A stretch of 64,000 nt of DNA from Thermoactinospora rubra (GTDB lineage Bacteria; Actinomycetota; Actinomycetes; Streptosporangiales; Streptosporangiaceae): positions 90,406 to 154,405 of the forward strand of contig NZ_KZ084334.1 of NCBI RefSeq assembly GCF_002093975.1. The letters are read 5' to 3'. Shown here piece by piece: positions 59,931 through 64,000 of the stretch (its first letter is position 1; the number at the start of each line of letters is the position of its first letter). The notes beneath the pieces were generated by a model that searched no databases, had not been told where the DNA came from, and saw only the letters and a list, made by a program, of their open reading frames with translations. The position numbers were made by a program, and so were the translations under genes.

Positions 59931-61153
59931 GTGCCAGGCGCGGACGTCGCCGGGTAGGCGTAGAGCATGATCAGGCCCGGGAGCGGGATGGCCGCGATGT
60001 TGACCGCCGAGACGAAGTAGGAGACGAACCCGCTCCAGAACGACAGCCGGACCCGCCACGTCATGGGCGTGCGGTGGAAGTCGCGGCTGAACAGCAGGCT
60101 CAGGCAGCCCATGGCCCAGCGGTACTGCTGGGCGGCGTAGGAGCCGGCGTTGTCCGGTGACAGGCCCTTGGCCAGCAGCACGGGCACGTACTTGGTGCGC
60201 AGGCCGTGCTTCATCAGCGCGACGCTGGTGTAGATGTCCTCGCTGTGGTCGATCTTCGGGAAGCCGCCGATGAGCTCCAGCGCGCTCCTGCGGTAGACGA
60301 CGTTGGTGCCGACGCAGATGGCGGCGCCGTCGGCGTCGCGCGAGGGCTGCAGCCAGCGGTAGAACAGCTCCTGGGCGGCCCCGGCGGTCCGCTGGACCCA
60401 CGGCATGCCCGGCTCGGTGTCGAAGAACTGCGGCGACTGGACGATCGCCACCCCGGGGTCCTCCAGGTAGGGGACCAGGTGGCGCAGGAAGTCCGGCCGC
60501 GGCGCGAAGTCGGCGTCGAAGACGGCGACCAGCTCGTTTCCGGTACGGCGCAGGCCGTGGCCGAGGTTGCCGGCCTTCTTCAGATGGCCGCGGTCGGGGC
60601 GGTGCTCGTAGGCGAAGCCGTGCTCCTCGGCGAGCCTGGCCACCTCGGGGCGGCCGGCGTCGTCGAGGACCAGCACGGTCATGGGACCGTTCCACTCCAG
60701 GCGGGCGACGTGGGCGAAGGTGTTGCGCAGCACTTCGGCCGGCTCGTCCATGGTGGGCAGCAGCACGTCCACGCCGGGCACCCTCGCGGGGCGCCAGGAG
60801 CGGACGAGCAGCAGGTGGGACTCCCAGGTGGTGGTGCGCCGGCGCTGGCCGTCGACGTACGCCAGCGCCCAGCCGGCCAGGTTCACCAGGAGCACGGCCA
60901 GGAACGGCAGCAGGACGGGATGGCGGAGGGAGAAGAGGAACAATGTTCCGGCCGTGAACGTCAGCGAAAGGGGGATGGCGAGGACGACCCATCGCTTCTG
61001 CGGGCCGAAATAGAGGGAAATTTCGGAATCTGTTGGTGGTTGTGGAAGAAAGCGCTGCAGAAGAAAGCATTGTGGAAGAAAGCGCTGCGGAAGAAAGCTT
61101 CGCTGAAGGCTTCTTTCCGGTCGCGGCTCGGACGTGATCATGGCGGAGGACAT
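59927..61153 (-). CDS. GT2 family processive glycosyltransferase, first part
   Basis: 408 residues. A cellulose-synthase/hyaluronan-synthase type GT2: VDVLLPTMDEPAEVLRNTFA, the UDP-sugar motifs VLDDAG and FDADFAPRPDFL, then CVGTNVVYRRSAL, HSEDIYTSVALM and the QxxRW of AAQQYRWAMG. Two N-terminal spans follow a repetitive stretch FLPQRFLPQCFLLQRFLPQ encoded by 15-base repeats. The frame ends ATSAPGT at 59927, just before the expected C-terminal spans. Start ATG at 61153 with a G-run upstream. Makes a surface polysaccharide with the acyltransferase downstream (inference). Confidence 0.85.
   Translation of the reverse strand: MSSAMITSEPRPERSLQRSFLPQRFLPQCFLLQRFLPQPPTDSEISLYFGPQKRWVVLAIPLSLTFTAGTLFLFSLRHPVLLPFLAVLLVNLAGWALAYVDGQRRRTTTWESHLLLVRSWRPARVPGVDVLLPTMDEPAEVLRNTFAHVARLEWNGPMTVLVLDDAGRPEVARLAEEHGFAYEHRPDRGHLKKAGNLGHGLRRTGNELVAVFDADFAPRPDFLRHLVPYLEDPGVAIVQSPQFFDTEPGMPWVQRTAGAAQELFYRWLQPSRDADGAAICVGTNVVYRRSALELIGGFPKIDHSEDIYTSVALMKHGLRTKYVPVLLAKGLSPDNAGSYAAQQYRWAMGCLSLLFSRDFHRTPMTWRVRLSFWSGFVSYFVSAVNIAAIPLPGLIMLYAYPATSAPGT
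61046..61105. repeat. 15-base tandem repeat in the GT2 N-terminus
   Basis: Four units of consensus AAGAAAGCGCTGCRG on the plus strand (61046-61060, 61061-61075, 61076-61090, 61091-61105), giving RFLPQ-type units in the protein. Copy number could vary without frame loss. Base composition is lower in GC than the rest of the gene. Confidence 0.8.
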
Positions 61154-61443
61154 GCCGAGCACCCCCTGTATCCAGGCATCATCGCTCTAACAGTAAAGAA
61201 ACTTATCTAATTGTGAGCGACGCGACGAGGAAGGGGCGGTGAACTGAACGGCATTCTGAACGCGATAAGTCCGCCTATTTGACACAACGTCCGAATTTAT
61301 CGGCCTAGTGTGGCGCACTTCACAGAAAAATCCACAGGAAAAGCCACAGAAAACGTGAAAATTCAACGGGCGGCGGCCGGATCCCCGAGCCTGGCGCGGT
61401 ATGCCTGGATCAGGCACGGGCTCGGGTGGATCGTTCCGTACGG
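61154..61443. other. AT-richer gap upstream of GT2 operon
   Basis: 290 bases with AT-rich tracts (for example AACAGTAAAGAAACTTATCT) and three CCACAGAAAA/CCACAGGAAAA-like direct repeats around 61320-61350. It must hold the promoter of the GT2 operon on the minus strand. I see no gene. Confidence 0.45.
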
Positions 61444-62313
61444 CTAGGCGGCCGACCCCTTCTCGGTGAGGGCCAGGAAGTCCTGCGCGATCAGCGGCAG
61501 GCGGCGGCGGGCGTGGACGACCGCGATGACGCGGCGGACGGCGGGTTCGAGGGAGCGGACGACCAGACCGGCGCGGGCGGCCTGCTCGGCCATGCCCCGG
61601 TACCACAACAGGGAGGCCTGCCCCGAGGTGGCCGCCTTGAGCCAGCCGTTGCGCTCGTCGGTCTCCAGCACGACGATCGGCCGGACGGCGTACTTGCCGA
61701 ACATGGCCTCCAGCTCCCTGCGGCGCAGGCTGCCCCGGGCCGGCAGGGCCAGGCGCAGGCCGTTGAGCCGGGACACCGGGACCGGGTCGGGCAGGTCGAG
61801 GCCGGGCGGCGAGATCAGCACGATCTCCTGGCGCTCGACGGGATGGGTGACGAGGTCGGGCGGGACGGGCAGGTCGGTCAGGCCCAGGTCGGCCCGCTGG
61901 TCCCGGATGGCGCTGACGACGGCCTCGCGGCCGTCGCAACGGACGATGTGCACGCGCACCCCCGGATGCTCGGCGGCGTAGGCGGGCAACAGGCGCGCCG
62001 CCAGCCCGGGCTCCAGGTTGGGGGTGGAGGCGATGCGGAGTTCCGCCTCCGACGTGCCGCCGTGGCCGGCCAGGCTCTCGATCTCGCGCACGGCGTCGAG
62101 CGCCTCCCTCGCCAGCTTGACCACTCGGCGGCCCTGCGCGGTGACCACCACACCACGCCCCGAACGGGCGAAGAGCGTCATGCCGAGCTCTCGCTCCAGG
62201 TCCCTGATCGCGCGCGACAGCGCAGGCTGCGCGATGTAGAGGGACCTGGCGGCGTCGGTCATGGTGCGGTGCTCCGCAGTCGCGACCACATAGCGGAGCT
62301 GCTGCAGATTCAT
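61444..62313 (-). CDS. LysR family transcriptional regulator
   Basis: 289 residues. N-terminal helix-turn-helix MTDAARSLYIAQPALSRAIR followed by DLERELGMTLFARSGRGVVV; the effector domain is of the periplasmic-binding fold (STPNLEPGLAARLLPAYAAE). Target unknown; the AT-rich GT2 promoter is next to its 3' end and may or may not be its target. ATG at 62313. Confidence 0.9.
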   Translation of the reverse strand: MNLQQLRYVVATAEHRTMTDAARSLYIAQPALSRAIRDLERELGMTLFARSGRGVVVTAQGRRVVKLAREALDAVREIESLAGHGGTSEAELRIASTPNLEPGLAARLLPAYAAEHPGVRVHIVRCDGREAVVSAIRDQRADLGLTDLPVPPDLVTHPVERQEIVLISPPGLDLPDPVPVSRLNGLRLALPARGSLRRRELEAMFGKYAVRPIVVLETDERNGWLKAATSGQASLLWYRGMAEQAARAGLVVRSLEPAVRRVIAVVHARRRLPLIAQDFLALTEKGSAA

Positions 62314-62493
62314 GCTTTGAAGCTAGGGCACGGGTCGCGGCCCGGTCCGGCACATAGCGGAGATCACCTCGCGCGATTTCGGAGCGTAGTCGCATACCGC
62401 TACATCCGTGACGGGAGATAAATCAGTATGCTTCTGCCCCATATTCGATAAAGGCCCGGAAAAGTGGGGCATTCTGGGTAAAGGGGGCATGTC

Positions 62494-63945
62494 TTGGCAG
62501 GCAACGGCCACTATCCTCCGCCGGACGACCGGCGGCCGCAGTCGCCGCCTCCCCCGCCCCAGCGACCGCCTTCGCTGCCCTGGCCGCCGCCCAACTACCC
62601 GCCCCGGCCCGGCGCCCCGCTCCCCCACCAGGCGCCGCCGCCCGGCCGACCGCACCAGCCGGGCCCGCCTCCCGGGCAGCCGCATCCGGCGCCGCCCTCC
62701 GGACCGGCCCGTCCCGGACCCGCCCAGCCGTACCCGGGCCAGCCGTACCCGGGTCAGGGGCCGCACCCCGGGCAGGGCGGACAGCATCCCGGGCAGGGCG
62801 GGCCGTACCAGCGCCAGGGACCGCCGCCGCCGCGGCCGGGCTGGGCGCCGCCGCCACCGCCGGTGCCGCCGCGCCCGTACGGCGGGCAGTGGCCGCAGCG
62901 GCCGCGCAAGTCCGGCGGCGGCGGGGCCCTCATGGTCGTGGGGATCGTGGTCGGCTCGCTGGCGGCGGTGTTCGTGCTGCTGGTGGTGGCGGGCGCGATG
63001 CTCAAGGAGGCGGGCGGGCGCGAGACGACGACGCCGGTCGCGATCCCCACCTTCGAGCCGCCCGAGCGCGCCACCCGCGAGCCGGTCGAGCCGACGCGGC
63101 TGCCCACCGAGCGTCCCACGCGGCGGCAGGACACCGGCCAGGACAGCGACCGGAACACCAGTCAGAACGGCGACGACCAGCAGACCGTCAATCCGCCCAA
63201 GCAGGTGCAGGTCGACTACAGCCTCAAGACCAACAGCCTGTACCGCAGCACGGGGCTGCCCAGGCTCACGTGCCGGGCGGGCAACGCCAGCATCTACAGC
63301 CACAGCCAGCTGAAGGCGCTCATCCTCAAGACCGGCAAGTGCATGGACCGGGCCTGGGCGCCCGTGCTGGAGCGGGTGGGGATCCAGTGGAGCCCGCCGG
63401 GGTACGCCATCGCGCCGGTGCGCGGGCGCGGCGCGTGCGGCGACTACCCCTCGCCGGGCAGCATGGTGCCCTACTACTGCCCGCGCAACAACACGATCTA
63501 CGCCTCCACCAGCGCGATGGCGCGCGGCAACGGCCGCCAGATCGGCTACGGCGACATCATCTCCTGGCACGGCGGGATCATCAGCATGATGGCCCACGAG
63601 TACGGTCACCACGTGCAGAACCTGTCGGGCATCCTCGGCTCGCACTGGCGGCGCCATCTGGACAGCTCCAGCCAGAGCGGGCGCCTGGCGCTGAGCCGGC
63701 GGCTGGAGCTGCAGGCGACGTGCTTCGCGGGGATGTGGATGCGCTCGGTGGCCTCCAGCTATCCGGTGCCGTCCGGCCGGCGGGCGCAGCTGTTCGCGTT
63801 CTACTCCCGGATCGGCGACCATCCCGGCTGGCCCCGCGACCACGGCTCACCGGCCAACAACTACCGGTGGTTCCGGCAGGGCTGGGAGCGGACGAAGCCG
63901 TACCAGTGCAACACGTGGCTGGCCTCGGCCGAGTCGACGTCCTAG
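62494..63945 (+). CDS. Membrane-anchored neutral zinc metallopeptidase
   Basis: 483 residues, TTG start with GGGGG six bases upstream. About 145 Pro/Gly/Gln-rich cytoplasmic residues (PYPGQPYPGQGPHPGQGGQH) precede one span (GALMVVGIVVGSLAAVFVLL), then a linker and a YpfJ-like neutral-zinc-peptidase domain: GIISMMAHEYGHHVQN supplies HExxH (H368-H372) and a downstream RLELQATCFAGMWM the third ligand glutamate. Several cysteines suggest an extracellular location. Substrate unknown. Confidence 0.87.
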   Translation: MAGNGHYPPPDDRRPQSPPPPPQRPPSLPWPPPNYPPRPGAPLPHQAPPPGRPHQPGPPPGQPHPAPPSGPARPGPAQPYPGQPYPGQGPHPGQGGQHPGQGGPYQRQGPPPPRPGWAPPPPPVPPRPYGGQWPQRPRKSGGGGALMVVGIVVGSLAAVFVLLVVAGAMLKEAGGRETTTPVAIPTFEPPERATREPVEPTRLPTERPTRRQDTGQDSDRNTSQNGDDQQTVNPPKQVQVDYSLKTNSLYRSTGLPRLTCRAGNASIYSHSQLKALILKTGKCMDRAWAPVLERVGIQWSPPGYAIAPVRGRGACGDYPSPGSMVPYYCPRNNTIYASTSAMARGNGRQIGYGDIISWHGGIISMMAHEYGHHVQNLSGILGSHWRRHLDSSSQSGRLALSRRLELQATCFAGMWMRSVASSYPVPSGRRAQLFAFYSRIGDHPGWPRDHGSPANNYRWFRQGWERTKPYQCNTWLASAESTS

Positions 63946-64000
63946 CGTCACCGCTGAGCAATCGTCAAGACCTGTGGATCAAGATCTTTTAGGCGGCTCT
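63946..64000. other. Right edge of window
   Basis: 55 bases after the peptidase stop; no gene or hairpin is discernible. Confidence 0.3.

Overview
The window reads as chromosomal DNA of a high-GC Gram-positive actinomycete: codon third positions are almost always G or C, GTG and TTG starts are frequent, and many genes overlap by ATGA or GTGA. The families present (RamB-type regulator beside isocitrate lyase, glucosyl-3-phosphoglycerate synthase, an IdeR-type iron box, several Ser/Thr kinases with propeller-like tails) fit an actinomycete, perhaps of the Streptosporangiales. The genus is inference; nothing here is diagnostic. I saw no rRNA, tRNA, CRISPR array or replication origin.

Layout. 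1-3.1 kb: the end of a CPBP membrane protease, a LuxR fragment, a secreted protein of unknown function and a cysteine-desulfurase-like PLP enzyme. 3.3-5.0 kb: a two-gene unit for a secreted cutinase/PE-PPE-fold esterase and a secreted M23 peptidase. 5.1-7.2 kb: an SDR, a carboxymuconolactone-decarboxylase-like protein and a TetR regulator in one unit. 7.25-20.9 kb: a carbohydrate locus. On the minus strand it has GH183 (DUF4185) with a C-terminal binding domain, then GH172 (DUF2961), a second GH183, a sugar-binding lipoprotein, two permeases and GH116. A LacI regulator follows, with a sugar isomerase and an FGGY kinase on the plus strand. 21-28 kb: two tandem pseudokinases, one intact Ser/Thr kinase and an FtsX-like membrane protein. 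28-35.4 kb: small regulators, a methyltransferase, an acyl-CoA dehydrogenase, a potassium channel and a decayed mobile region. 35.4-41 kb: TetR, gpgS, a coiled-coil protein, ramB and aceA. 41-49.6 kb: a sigma factor with a membrane partner, another kinase, a siderophore reductase, an esterase and a three-gene ABC exporter. 49.6-64 kb: a second ABC exporter with a LolA-like protein beside a two-component system, a PLP lyase, a dihydropteroate synthase homologue, a polysaccharide-type operon with a split GT2, a LysR regulator and a membrane-anchored zinc peptidase.

The most interesting content is the 7-21 kb locus. GH183, GH172 and GH116 are the families linked by recent biochemistry to endo-D-arabinanase, exo-alpha-D-arabinofuranosidase and exo-beta-D-arabinofuranosidase action on mycobacterial arabinogalactan and lipoarabinomannan. 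Here they sit with an importer, a fucose-isomerase-type enzyme (a type able to turn D-arabinose into D-ribulose) and an FGGY kinase. No ribulose-phosphate epimerase is present, as expected if the sugar is D- rather than L-arabinose. A site centred on AATCGATT lies at three promoters of this locus, and the 17-base version before GH172 recurs exactly before the esterase/M23 unit 10 kb away. I propose one LacI-controlled regulon that attacks the mycolyl esters, peptides and D-arabinan of mycolic-acid-bacterium cell walls and feeds on the arabinose. Families and sites are read from the sequence; the joint function is inference.
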